The notes beneath the pieces were generated by a model. The model ran no database searches. It was not told where the DNA came from and worked only from the letters and a program-made list of their open reading frames with translations. Shown piece by piece: positions 7,292 to 20,663 of a stretch of 64,000 nucleotides of DNA (positions are counted from its first letter, which is position 1; every line of letters begins with the position of its first letter). The stretch is from JAFAXD01 sp051985675. Lineage in GTDB: Bacteria > Pseudomonadota > Alphaproteobacteria > Rhizobiales > Xanthobacteraceae. The DNA lies in assembly GCA_051985675.1 (NCBI GenBank), contig JBPYFJ010000044.1, forward strand, positions 1 to 64,000. The letters are read 5' to 3'. Both the position numbers and the translations under genes were made by a program.

Positions 7292-7778
7292 ATCCACCTC
7301 ATTTTGCGCGCCGGGCGCGTTTGAACACGTCTATTGCATTGCGGAACGCGGTCGTACTCGCGATATTTAAGTGTACGACAGTGGAGGTGAGCAGACCCGG
7401 CGCGCCCGCGGGTTTCGTGGGCACCCGATAGGCGGAAAATTTGGCGTGGCGAAAACTTGTATCCGTGGCAGAATTTTGGCATCGTAGGGTAGGACAGCAA
7501 TACTGTCTCACTTTGCCAGCAGCGCCTAGCCCGTGAGTGGGGCCGTCCGACCACGATTTGGCGCAGCGGATATTGGTGCAGCGCCCGAACAGCCGCGCAG
7601 CAAGCCGGCCGGTAGCCCGAACGCTACCGCAACGGCCGAGGTCGCCTGCCGGGAGGGGGAAGACTCGGGGTTTGGCCCGAGCACTGCACCTCTTCAGGTC
7701 AGCCGTAAAACCGGATCAACGGATTTGCGGCAGAAGTGAAGAGCTAGGTGACGAGGAGCGTCCCTGGTGGAGGATATG
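7292..7778. other. Divergent intergenic region of aldolase and gltB, with an inverted repeat
   Basis: No gene is supported here. GTCGTAC (7351-7357) and its inverted copy GTACGAC (7373-7379) flank an AT-rich 15-base centre. The repeat lies 60-90 bases upstream of the aldolase start and could be a regulator-binding site. A weaker GACAG/CTGTC hairpin lies at 7493-7507. The gltB Shine-Dalgarno GGAGG is at 7769-7773. I see no confident promoter boxes for gltB. Confidence 0.4.
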
Positions 7779-12451
<4,673 letters not shown>

Positions 12452-12452
<1 letters not shown>

Positions 12453-13867
12453 TGGGCAAGATTACCGGCTTCCTCGAGTTTGAACGCAACGACCGGCACT
12501 ATGAGCCGGTCGAGGAGCGGATTCGGCATTGGCGCGAATTCGTTCAGCCGCTGCCGGAGAAGGAGACGCGTCAGCAGGCCGCGCGCTGCATGAACTGCGG
12601 GATTCCGTATTGTCACACCGGTTGCCCGGTCAACAACCAGATCCCGGATTGGAACGATCTCGTCTACACCGGCGAATGGGAAGAAGCCGCGCGCAACCTG
12701 CACTCGACCAACAACTTCCCGGAGGTCACCGGCCGCGTTTGTCCGGCGCCGTGCGAAGCCGCCTGCACGCTCAACATCGAGGACATTCCGGTCACCATCA
12801 AGACCATCGAATGCGCGATCGCGGACAGGGCGCGCGAACAGGGCTGGATCAAGCCTGAGCCGCCGGCGGTCAAGACCGGCAAGCGGGTGGCGATCGTCGG
12901 GTCAGGCCCGGCCGGCCTCGCCTGTGCCCAGCAGCTCGCGCGCGCCGGTCACGACGTGCATGTCTACGAACGCTACGCCAAGGCCGGCGGACTGCTGCGC
13001 TACGGGATTCCCGACTTCAAGATGGAGAAGAACCTGGTCGACATGCGCGTCGCCCAGATGCAGGCCGAAGGTGTGCACTTTCACTACGGCGCCGATATCG
13101 GCGTTAACGTGGCGGTCACCGAGCTCGACGCCTATGACGCAATCGCACTCACCGGCGGTGCCGAAAAGCCGCGCGATCTGCCGATCGCGGGCCGTGACCT
13201 CGACGGTGTCCATTTCGCGATGGATTTTCTCCCCCAACAGAATCGCCGGGTCAGCGGCGAACCGATCGGCAACGTGGCGCCGATCCTGGCCAAGGACAAG
13301 CGTGTGATCGTCATCGGGGGCGGCGACACCGGCTCCGACTGCATCGGGACCTCGATCCGCCAAGGCGCGGTCTCAGTCACGAATTTCGAGCTGCTGCCGC
13401 AACCGCCGCTTCAGGAGAACAAGCTCCTGACATGGCCGGATTGGCCCCTGAAGCTGCGGACATCCTCGAGTCACGAGGAGGGTGCGAAGCGGGAGTTTTC
13501 GGTGCTCACGCAAAAATTCTCCGGTCGCGACGGCAAGGTATCGAAGCTGCATTGCGTGCAGGTCGACGACAAGATCAAGCCGATCTCAGGCAGCGAGTTC
13601 GAGATCGAGGCCGAGCTCGTGCTGCTGGCGATGGGCTTCGTCCATCCGGTGCACGAAGGCATGATCAAGGACCTCGGCGTCGAGCTCGATCAACGCGGCA
13701 ACGTCAAGGCTGATACCGACGCCTACCAGACGTCGCGCCCGAAGATCTTCGCAGCCGGTGACATGCGGCGCGGCCAGTCGCTGGTGGTGTGGGCGATTCG
13801 CGAAGGCCGTCAGTGCGCGCACGCAATCGATAAATTTCTCATGGGGCAAACGAGTTTGCCGCGTTAA
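12452..13867 (+). CDS. gltD: Glutamate synthase (NADPH) small subunit
   Basis: This 471-residue flavoprotein passes electrons from NADPH through FAD and two 4Fe-4S clusters to GltB. The N-terminal cluster motifs CMNCGIPYCHTGCP and CPAPCEAAC lie near residues 47-60 and 95-110. The FAD-binding GSGPAGLACA is near 150 and the NADPH-binding GGGDTGSD near 290. The ATG shares its A with the gltB stop TAA (TAATG). The gene order and length are standard. No glnB or ntr genes are nearby. Confidence 0.97.
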
Positions 13868-13928
13868 GCGGCTTGCCGGAGCCCGCCCGGGTCGCGCTTG
13901 CGCGCGGCCGCCGCGGCGCGGCTGCGTC

Positions 13929-15557
13929 TCAGCGTCCGAAGAAAAAGAAGAAGGGCGACTGCTGGCGATACGAGTATTGCTGCTGGACGCGTTGGCGCGC
14001 ATGCGCGGCTGCCGCCTGCTGTTGCGCCTTTGCCCGGGCGGCCGCCGCAGCCGCGCTTTGCGCCGTGTTTGCGTCGGGCTGCTGCGTGGCCGTGCTAGCT
14101 ACCATCGGCGTCATCGGCATTGTCGTGGTCGCCACGACGGGATCCGAGCCGACCGGCGCGGGGGCGCGGCGCGGCCATGAGAAGTCGTCGGCGCGACCGG
14201 CGGGGGCCGGCATCGGATCGCCCTTGACGAGAACACGCGTTGCGACCGCGTCGGTGATCCCCTGTTGGGGCGCGCCGCCACCCAGCAGCTGATCCGACTT
14301 CGATGAGTCAACGCTCGCGTTCAGCGGCACGACCGGGCCCGCGAGCGGACGCGGCGTCCCGCCACCTGGTTGCTGCGAAGCCACCGGCGTGTCCGGCAGC
14401 GGCTCCGAGGGCAACGGAACCGCGATTCGCCCGGTGGGCGTGAGCGCGCGCTGGATCTCGCGCTCGACGTAGTGCGCAAGCTTGCGGGCGCCGGCCGGCG
14501 TGAAATACACGCCGTCAGGCGCACGCAGACGTCGCATCTGACCCTCATAGTCCGGGCCCTGCATCGTGAAGCGCCCGGCGTCGTCGGCAAACCCGTCCCA
14601 GATATCGATGTACGTGATCCCCGCCTTCTCGGCGTGGCTGCGGAACAGATCGTTGAGATATTGCATGTCCGCGGTCGAACGTGTGCCGAGTATCGGCGGC
14701 AGCCCGACCCAGAACACCGGCACTCCCTTGCTCTTGAGCGCGGCGATCGTCTCATCGATGCGCTTGCCGTAGAGCTCGGCCCATTTGTCGGTCTTGAACT
14801 CGTAGGTCGCAGCCGGCGTTCCCGGATCAGCGGCGGCTGCGTCAGCCGCATCGGGCGTCCCCGCCGGTTTCGCTTGATCGGCCTGTTGCCCTGCGTCGGG
14901 CTGGCCAGGTTTGTTCGGGGCTGGCTGCCCGGGCTTGGCGCCCGCTTGCGGGTTCGTAGCCGGCTGACCGGGCTTGGCGCCCGGTTGGGGCGCGGGTCGC
15001 GGAGGCACCGCCGCCACGTGGATCGCATCGCGATCGGAAAGCCCGATCATCATGACGATAAAATTGGCCGGCTGATTGGCGAGCATCTCACGCGCCGCAA
15101 CCGGCCAATCGACACTGTTGCGCGGATCGTGGCGGCCCGGATTGAAGATCAGGCTCGAGAACGTGCGGTGCTTACGCACGATCGCCATGTCGGGCGTATC
15201 GGCATAGGTCTGATCGAGGCCGTAAGCGAGCCAGTCGGCCATCGAATCGCCCATCACCACGATGGTCTTCTGCTCGGCTGGGACGTCCTGGTCGGGCTTG
15301 GCCGGCGCCTGCGTCGGCGCGTGCGCGTAATCGCCCGCCTGACCGCCTTGCTGCACGGGCCGCGACTGCGCCCGCGGCCGCACGCGCTGTTGATTAAAGA
15401 ACGGCAATTGCATTGAGCGACGCCCGCGGGAACCGCCGAAAAACGGGAAATTGTCGAAGAATTGCGCTGACGCCGGAGTTGGCGCGGCGACGAACGTGCA
15501 GGCGAAAGCGAGCTCCGCCATCACCAGCAGCAGGCAGGTTCGCAGTCTCACGGTCAT
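13929..15557 (-). CDS. Secreted DUF459 (SGNH-hydrolase-like) protein with Phe-rich tail
   Basis: This 542-residue protein has a signal peptide (residues 1-31) and then a DUF459 domain of the SGNH hydrolase fold, with the block I nucleophile S105 in VMGDSMADWL and a later Asp/His pair expected near 330-345. A long Pro/Gly/Gln/Ala-rich insert lies around residues 190-240, and a low-complexity Gln/Ala tail ends in SPFFFFFGR. The N-terminal mature part also carries FFDNFPFFGG and LPFF. DUF459 proteins of rhizobia are probably periplasmic esterases or acyltransferases acting on envelope polymers; the substrate is unknown. The neighbouring transglycosylase gene on the same strand supports an envelope role. 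Confidence 0.82.
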   Translation of the reverse strand: MTVRLRTCLLLVMAELAFACTFVAAPTPASAQFFDNFPFFGGSRGRRSMQLPFFNQQRVRPRAQSRPVQQGGQAGDYAHAPTQAPAKPDQDVPAEQKTIVVMGDSMADWLAYGLDQTYADTPDMAIVRKHRTFSSLIFNPGRHDPRNSVDWPVAAREMLANQPANFIVMMIGLSDRDAIHVAAVPPRPAPQPGAKPGQPATNPQAGAKPGQPAPNKPGQPDAGQQADQAKPAGTPDAADAAAADPGTPAATYEFKTDKWAELYGKRIDETIAALKSKGVPVFWVGLPPILGTRSTADMQYLNDLFRSHAEKAGITYIDIWDGFADDAGRFTMQGPDYEGQMRRLRAPDGVYFTPAGARKLAHYVEREIQRALTPTGRIAVPLPSEPLPDTPVASQQPGGGTPRPLAGPVVPLNASVDSSKSDQLLGGGAPQQGITDAVATRVLVKGDPMPAPAGRADDFSWPRRAPAPVGSDPVVATTTMPMTPMVASTATQQPDANTAQSAAAAAARAKAQQQAAAAHARQRVQQQYSYRQQSPFFFFFGR

Positions 15558-15648
15558 CCGCTTACCTTGCTGTTACCCGGATTTCATAGCACGTCGCGAG
15601 CGTGCGGTGAAATATCGGCCAATTTTGGTGCGCTGCGGCGTTACGCAG

Positions 15649-16986
15649 CTACTGCCCGCGCAATCGGTCCAGGACCGAAGCCGACGCAAAGCCATCCGGC
15701 GGAAGCCCGACCGAGGCCTGATATTTCATGATCGCGGAGCGCGACCTGCCGCCCAGGCGACCGTCGGGGTCGCCGACGTCAAATCCGCGCTGCGCCAGCA
15801 GCTGCTGCAACTCGTAGCGCTCAGACAGCGTAAGCACGCGCTCGTCGCGCGGCCAAGACTGCACGAACGGCCCCTCACCGCGGAACCGGTCGGCCAGATG
15901 GCCGATCGCCAGCGCATAAGCCTCGGCCGGGTTGTATTTCATGATCACGCGGAAATTCTGCAGCATCAGAAACGCCGGACCGCGAACCCCGGCGGGCACC
16001 AGCAAGTAGGCGCGGTCGGTGGCGCGCGGAAACGCCTTGCCGCCGGCCCGTGTGATGCCGAGCTTTTGCCAGTCGGCGATCGTCATCGAGCGTGAACGGT
16101 CCGCCAGCATGTAGTTGAAATCCGCCGGTACGACGACCTCGTAGCCCCAGGTCTGCCCTGGTAACCAGCCATCGAGCTTTAGGTTGTTGGCGGTCGACGC
16201 GATGACATCGGCGACCGAGTTCACGACGTCGCGGTGGCCATCACCGTCAAAATCGACTGCAAAGCGTTTGAACGTACTGGGCATGAACTGGGTTGGGCCG
16301 AACGCGCCGGCCCAAGAGCCTTTGAGCGCATCAGGCGCAACGTCGCCCCGCTCGAGGATTTCAAGCGTCGAGAGAAACTCGTCGCGGAAATAGGCTTGCC
16401 GCCGGCCGACGCACGCCAGCGTCGCGGTCGAGCGCAGGACGGAGCGATCGCCGCCCATGGTTCCGTAGTTGGTTTCCACGCCCCAGATCGCCGCTACGAT
16501 GCGACGGTTGACGCCGTAGGTCTTTTCCATCGCGTCGAACACCGGCTTGTACTGCGCCAGCAACTCGCGTCCGCGCTGGATGCGCGCGTCGCTCACGAGC
16601 AGATCCAGATAGTCCCAGAATGACTTGGTGAATTCCGGCTGCTGGTCGAGCAGATCCATGATACGGAGGTCGGGCGTGAGATCGCTGGTGGCCGTCTCGA
16701 AGGTCGCGCGCGAAACCCCGCGACGCGACGCCTCCGGCCACAGTCCGGCGATGCAATTCGGGAAGTTCGCCGCGGCGGCCCGGATTGCATCCGAGCTCAT
16801 CAACGGATGTCCTGACGCTCCTGATTCGCCGCTCCATTCGCGGGTGCCGGAGGCAGTCGGCGGAGCCGCCGTGGCTGCGGCCGGCTGGCCAAACACGTTG
16901 CGAAGGTCAAATCCCTGCGCTCCCGCCGGGCCGGCGACGAGCACCGCGGCCAGCAAAAAACTGCTTGTCCAAATCGGCTTTGACAT
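15649..16986 (-). CDS. mltB: Lytic murein transglycosylase, MltB type, with peptidoglycan-binding domain
   Basis: This 445-residue exported enzyme cleaves peptidoglycan glycan strands to form 1,6-anhydro-muropeptides. ATG 16986 starts a signal peptide ending ...VLVAGPAGAQ; an ATG 13 codons upstream is less likely. The SLT_2 domain covers about 65-355, with catalytic Glu171 in IWGVETNYG and the conserved FGPTQFMPSTF near 228. A PG_binding_1 domain follows at about 385-445 (LLAQRGFDVGDPDGRLGG). It has no lipobox Cys, so it is a soluble periplasmic form rather than a lipoprotein like E. coli MltB. Confidence 0.93.
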   Translation of the reverse strand: MSKPIWTSSFLLAAVLVAGPAGAQGFDLRNVFGQPAAATAAPPTASGTREWSGESGASGHPLMSSDAIRAAAANFPNCIAGLWPEASRRGVSRATFETATSDLTPDLRIMDLLDQQPEFTKSFWDYLDLLVSDARIQRGRELLAQYKPVFDAMEKTYGVNRRIVAAIWGVETNYGTMGGDRSVLRSTATLACVGRRQAYFRDEFLSTLEILERGDVAPDALKGSWAGAFGPTQFMPSTFKRFAVDFDGDGHRDVVNSVADVIASTANNLKLDGWLPGQTWGYEVVVPADFNYMLADRSRSMTIADWQKLGITRAGGKAFPRATDRAYLLVPAGVRGPAFLMLQNFRVIMKYNPAEAYALAIGHLADRFRGEGPFVQSWPRDERVLTLSERYELQQLLAQRGFDVGDPDGRLGGRSRSAIMKYQASVGLPPDGFASASVLDRLRGQ

Positions 16987-17014
16987 GGCGACACCGGTTG
17001 GCAATGAGGCCCGA

Positions 17015-17043
17015 ACAATACTCACACAAGAACAGACACGTAA
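17015..17043 (-). promoter_or_regulatory. Candidate promoter of the transglycosylase gene
   Basis: On the minus strand TTACGT (17038-17043) and TATTGT (17015-17020) are 17 bases apart and end 29 bases before the ATG at 16986. The -35 match is moderate. This rests on sequence pattern only. Confidence 0.35.
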
Positions 17044-17225
17044 CTTGGTTAGAAGAAGCTTAATGTGGCGAAATGAGGGGGCAAAGCCCCGTGGACGGGG
17101 GATTTATCGGCGGAAACGCAGCAACAACAGCGCCCATCCGCTGCGTACCCCGGTCCTGTAGACTTGTCGGGGAGGCCGTGGTTTGGTCCGGCCCACTGCG
17201 ATGAATTTGGACCTACGCATCTGTC

Positions 17226-18098
17226 ATGGCCATTCGCAAAGCCGTTCTCCCAGTCGCCGGTCTCGGCACCCGCTTTCTGCCCGCCACCAAGGCGATGCCG
17301 AAGGAAATGCTCACCGTTGTCGACCGTCCGCTCATTCAGCACGTGGTCGACGAGGCGCGCGAGGCCGGCATCGAGCATTTCATCTTCGTGACTGGCCGCA
17401 ACAAGAGCGTCATTGAGGACCATTTCGACCGGCAGTTCGAGCTTGAAACCACGCTGACCGAGAAACGCCGCTACGGCGACTTGCAGGTGCTTGCGAGCGA
17501 GTTGCCCGAGCCGGGTCAGATGAGCTTCACCCGCCAGCAGTCGCCCCTTGGCCTCGGCCATGCGGTTTGGTGCGCACGCGAGATCATCGGACGCGAGCCG
17601 TTTGCGCTGTTGCTGCCCGACGTGCTGGTGCAGGCCAAGCGCGGGTGCCTGGCGCAAATGATCGACGCCTACAAGCAACTCGGTGACAAGGCGAACCTGG
17701 TCGCGGTCGAAGAGGTACCGCGCGAGCGGGTGTCGATGTACGGCATCGTCGGCGTCGGAAAACAGAACGGAACCGCGTTCAAGATCACCAGCATGATCGA
17801 AAAACCGCGGATCGAAGATGCCCCCTCCAATCTGAGTATCACCGGCCGCTACATACTGCAGCCGGAAGTGCTGGATCTGCTCGGAACGCAGACGCGCGGC
17901 GCGGGCGGTGAAATCCAATTGACCGACGCCATGCTACGGCTTGCGCAAACGCAGCCGTTTTTCGGGCTCAAGTTCGAGGGCAAAACCTTCGACTGCGGAT
18001 CCAAGATCGGATTTCTTGCGGCCAACATCGCCTACGCACTAGCCCGCGACGACATTGCACCGGCGTTGCGTGAAGAGATCGGCCGGCTGTTGGGCTAG
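17226..18098 (+). CDS. galU: UTP-glucose-1-phosphate uridylyltransferase
   Basis: This 290-residue nucleotidyltransferase makes UDP-glucose from UTP and glucose-1-phosphate. The nucleotide-binding motif GLGTRFLPATKAMPKEM is at 12-28. Other family segments are VDRPLIQHVVDEA, FVTGRNKSVIEDHFD and ITGRYILQPEV, and near the C-terminus GKTFDCGSKIGF. UDP-glucose feeds exopolysaccharide, cyclic glucan and lipopolysaccharide synthesis, so it could supply the polysaccharide synthase encoded near 58 kb. kdsD follows 46 bases downstream on the same strand. Confidence 0.97.
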   Translation: MAIRKAVLPVAGLGTRFLPATKAMPKEMLTVVDRPLIQHVVDEAREAGIEHFIFVTGRNKSVIEDHFDRQFELETTLTEKRRYGDLQVLASELPEPGQMSFTRQQSPLGLGHAVWCAREIIGREPFALLLPDVLVQAKRGCLAQMIDAYKQLGDKANLVAVEEVPRERVSMYGIVGVGKQNGTAFKITSMIEKPRIEDAPSNLSITGRYILQPEVLDLLGTQTRGAGGEIQLTDAMLRLAQTQPFFGLKFEGKTFDCGSKIGFLAANIAYALARDDIAPALREEIGRLLG

Positions 18099-18144
18099 CT
18101 AGACCCGATTGTGCTAGATTTGGCGGCGAGCGAGCGGGGGTCGG

Positions 18145-19143
18145 ATGCCGAAACACAAGCCGCGACAAAAGCCGGCCGAGCCGTCGGGACTACTGCTGTC
18201 CGGGCTGCGTACGCTCGAAGCCGAGGCTGGCGGAATTACCGCGCTGACCTCCGCGATGCAGGACGGGCTCGGCCCGGCGTTCATCGCTGCGGTCGATATG
18301 GTCCGTGCCGCGCGCGGTCGCGTCATCGTGACCGGCATGGGCAAATCCGGCCACGTCGGCAACAAGATCGCGGCCACACTCTCCTCGACCGGAACGCCGG
18401 CGTTTTTCGTGCACCCTGCCGAGGCAAGTCACGGCGATCTTGGCATGATCACCCGCGACGACGTCATCATGGCGTTGTCTTGGTCGGGCGAAACCGTCGA
18501 ACTGAAGAACCTGATCGACTATTCGCGGCGCCATCGGATCGGCCTGATCGCCGTGACGGCCGATCCGGGCTCGACCCTTGCCAAGGCCGCCGACATCGTT
18601 TTGACGCTGCCGCAGGCGCGCGAAGCCTGTCCGCACAACCTGGCCCCGACCACCTCGTCACTGATGCAGCTTGCACTTGGTGATGCGCTCGCAATCGCGC
18701 TCCTGGAAAGTCGCGGGTTCACGGCGTTGGATTTCGGCGCTCTGCATCCGGGCGGGCGGCTCGGCGCCGCGCTCAAGTCGGTGCGCGACCTGATGCACAG
18801 CGGCAGCAAAATTCCGCTGGCGCGAGTGGGCAGCGCGATGTCCGACGCGCTTGTCGAAATGACCGCCAAGGGCTTTGGCTGCGTCGGCATTCTGGATCGG
18901 GGCACGCTGGTCGGCATCATCACCGATGGCGACCTGCGCCGGAAGATGCGTCCCGATCTGCTCGAGACCAAAGTGGACGACGTGATGACGCGAACGCCGA
19001 AGACCGTTCGCCCGGACCAGCTCGCAACCGAAGCGCTCGAAATCCTCAACTCGTCGAAGATTACCGCGCTGTTCGTCGTCGAGGCATCGGCGCCGATCGG
19101 GATCATCCATCTCCACGACCTTCTACGCGCCGGGGTTGCCTAA
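18145..19143 (+). CDS. kdsD: Arabinose-5-phosphate isomerase (KpsF/GutQ family)
   Basis: This 332-residue enzyme interconverts ribulose-5-phosphate and arabinose-5-phosphate, the first step towards KDO of lipopolysaccharide. It has an N-terminal SIS sugar-isomerase domain (about 45-180, with TGMGKSGHVGNKIAATL, PAEASHGDLG and LSWSGET) and two C-terminal CBS domains (about 205-330). The length is normal for the family. ATG 18145 is preceded by a G-rich ribosome site. It is probably co-transcribed with galU. Confidence 0.94.
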   Translation: MPKHKPRQKPAEPSGLLLSGLRTLEAEAGGITALTSAMQDGLGPAFIAAVDMVRAARGRVIVTGMGKSGHVGNKIAATLSSTGTPAFFVHPAEASHGDLGMITRDDVIMALSWSGETVELKNLIDYSRRHRIGLIAVTADPGSTLAKAADIVLTLPQAREACPHNLAPTTSSLMQLALGDALAIALLESRGFTALDFGALHPGGRLGAALKSVRDLMHSGSKIPLARVGSAMSDALVEMTAKGFGCVGILDRGTLVGIITDGDLRRKMRPDLLETKVDDVMTRTPKTVRPDQLATEALEILNSSKITALFVVEASAPIGIIHLHDLLRAGVA

Positions 19144-19239
19144 TTGAGCCGCGGCCTTTCCGACACAATTGCCGGCGACTAACACCGTCAAGATCGACGA
19201 CCTCCAACACATCGAAGCCCAAGCATCACAGGAGACCTC

Positions 19240-19545
19240 ATGATCCGCGCTACCGCACTTGTCCTGTTCGGCCTCGCTTTTGTTCAACCTGCCCTCGCTC
19301 AAGCGGTCATTGGCCAAGAGTCCGGACAAGACAACGGCAAGAGCTTCTTCGATGTCGTAAAGCCTGACGATCTCAAGAACTTCTGCATCTTTCGCAACGA
19401 AGCCTACTCGATCGGCGCGTTCTCGTGCGAAGGCCGGCAGGCCAACGTATGCGCGGGGCCGAACGATGCGCCCCCCGCCGGCACCAACAACATGGGCCGC
19501 GCCTACTGGAAACCGCAGAAAGCGGATCAGATCTGCGCGCAGTGA
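19240..19545 (+). CDS. Small exported four-cysteine protein, unknown
   Basis: This 101-residue protein has a signal peptide, MIRATALVLFGLAFVQPALA, cut before QAVIG. The mature part of about 80 residues has four cysteines (in NFCIF, SCEGR, VCAGP and ICAQ-end), enough for two disulfides in the periplasm. I do not recognise a family with confidence. The ATG follows AGGAGA by about seven bases. It lies 96 bases after kdsD on the same strand and converges on hemH. Confidence 0.72.
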   Translation: MIRATALVLFGLAFVQPALAQAVIGQESGQDNGKSFFDVVKPDDLKNFCIFRNEAYSIGAFSCEGRQANVCAGPNDAPPAGTNNMGRAYWKPQKADQICAQ

Positions 19546-19621
19546 GCCGTGCTGGCGCGCATCGCAACGTCCGCAGCGATGTCGCGCGGTTGTGGTCGAC
19601 GCCAGCTGGCGCAGCCGGCGC

Positions 19622-20629
19622 TCAGACCCAACCCTTGAGCTCGCGCTCGGCGACCTCCTGGATCACCGCCATCCCGGCGGCGCTGTCGTTGAGGCACGGC
19701 ACGGCGAAAAAATTGACGCCGCCGTTTCTTCGAAAAACGTCGGCGTTCTCGATCGCAATCTCTTCCAGCGTCTCCAGGCAATCCGCTGAGAAGCCGGGCA
19801 TGACCACTGCGAGGTTGCGCACGCCTCGGCGCGCGAGTTGCTCGACTGTCTTGTCGGTGTAGGGCGTGAGCCATTCGGCGCGCCCGAAGCGGGACTGAAA
19901 CGTCAGAAGCAGTTTGTCCGCGTCGTAGCCGAGCCGCGCGCGCAACAGTCGGACGGTTTCAGCACACTGCAGCGGATACGGGTCTCCCTGATCGACATAG
20001 TCCTTGGGAATGCCGTGGAACGAGGCAAGAATCAGCTCGGGCTCGAACGCCAGTCCGGCGAGCGCCGCGCGCAGCGTGGATGCGATCGCGTCGATATAGA
20101 CCGGGTGGTCGTAATAAGGCGACGCGATCCGCAAGGCCGGCTGCCGGCGCAAGCCTGAAAGCACGCGAAAGACCTCGTCGCCGACCGTCGCCGTGGTTGC
20201 GGCTGCGTACTGCGGATAGAGCGGAACCACCAGCAGGCGATCGCAGCCGTGCGCCACGAGCGCGCTAATTCGTTCGGCGATCCCGGGGCTGCCGTATCGC
20301 ATCGCCCAGTCGACCAGCACGGGGGCGCCGCTCGCCTTGAGGCTGCTCGCGAGTTTCTCCGCTTGCGCGCGTGTGATGGTCTTGAGCGGCGCCTCGTTGT
20401 CCGCGCTGTTCCAGATTTTGGCGTAGTCGCGGGCGCGGCGGCGCGGCCGCGTGGTCAGGATGATGGCATTGAGAACAAACTTCCAGATCGGGCCCTGGTC
20501 TTCGATGACACGCGGATCCGACAGAAATTCGCGCAGATAGCGCCGTACCGCCGCGGGCTCCGCCGCGTCCGGGCTGCCGAGATTGACGAGCAGGATGCCG
20601 ACAGGCGGGGAGACTGGACGATCGATCAT
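19622..20629 (-). CDS. hemH: Ferrochelatase
   Basis: This 335-residue enzyme inserts Fe(II) into protoporphyrin IX, the last step of haem synthesis. Family marks are GILLVNLGSPD at the N-terminus, YAKIWN near 69, the VVPLYPQYAAATT segment near 135, and the metal-binding/catalytic His205 in SFHGIPKDYVDQGDPY. The C-terminal VVMPGFSADCLETLEEI is also typical. It lies only 34 bases after the ligase gene on the same strand and may be read from that operon. No iron-responsive site is evident in the short gap. Confidence 0.96.
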   Translation of the reverse strand: MIDRPVSPPVGILLVNLGSPDAAEPAAVRRYLREFLSDPRVIEDQGPIWKFVLNAIILTTRPRRRARDYAKIWNSADNEAPLKTITRAQAEKLASSLKASGAPVLVDWAMRYGSPGIAERISALVAHGCDRLLVVPLYPQYAAATTATVGDEVFRVLSGLRRQPALRIASPYYDHPVYIDAIASTLRAALAGLAFEPELILASFHGIPKDYVDQGDPYPLQCAETVRLLRARLGYDADKLLLTFQSRFGRAEWLTPYTDKTVEQLARRGVRNLAVVMPGFSADCLETLEEIAIENADVFRRNGGVNFFAVPCLNDSAAGMAVIQEVAERELKGWV

Positions 20630-20663
20630 CGTTCGTGCGGCGGCTTTGAGGCTCCCGCCATCG

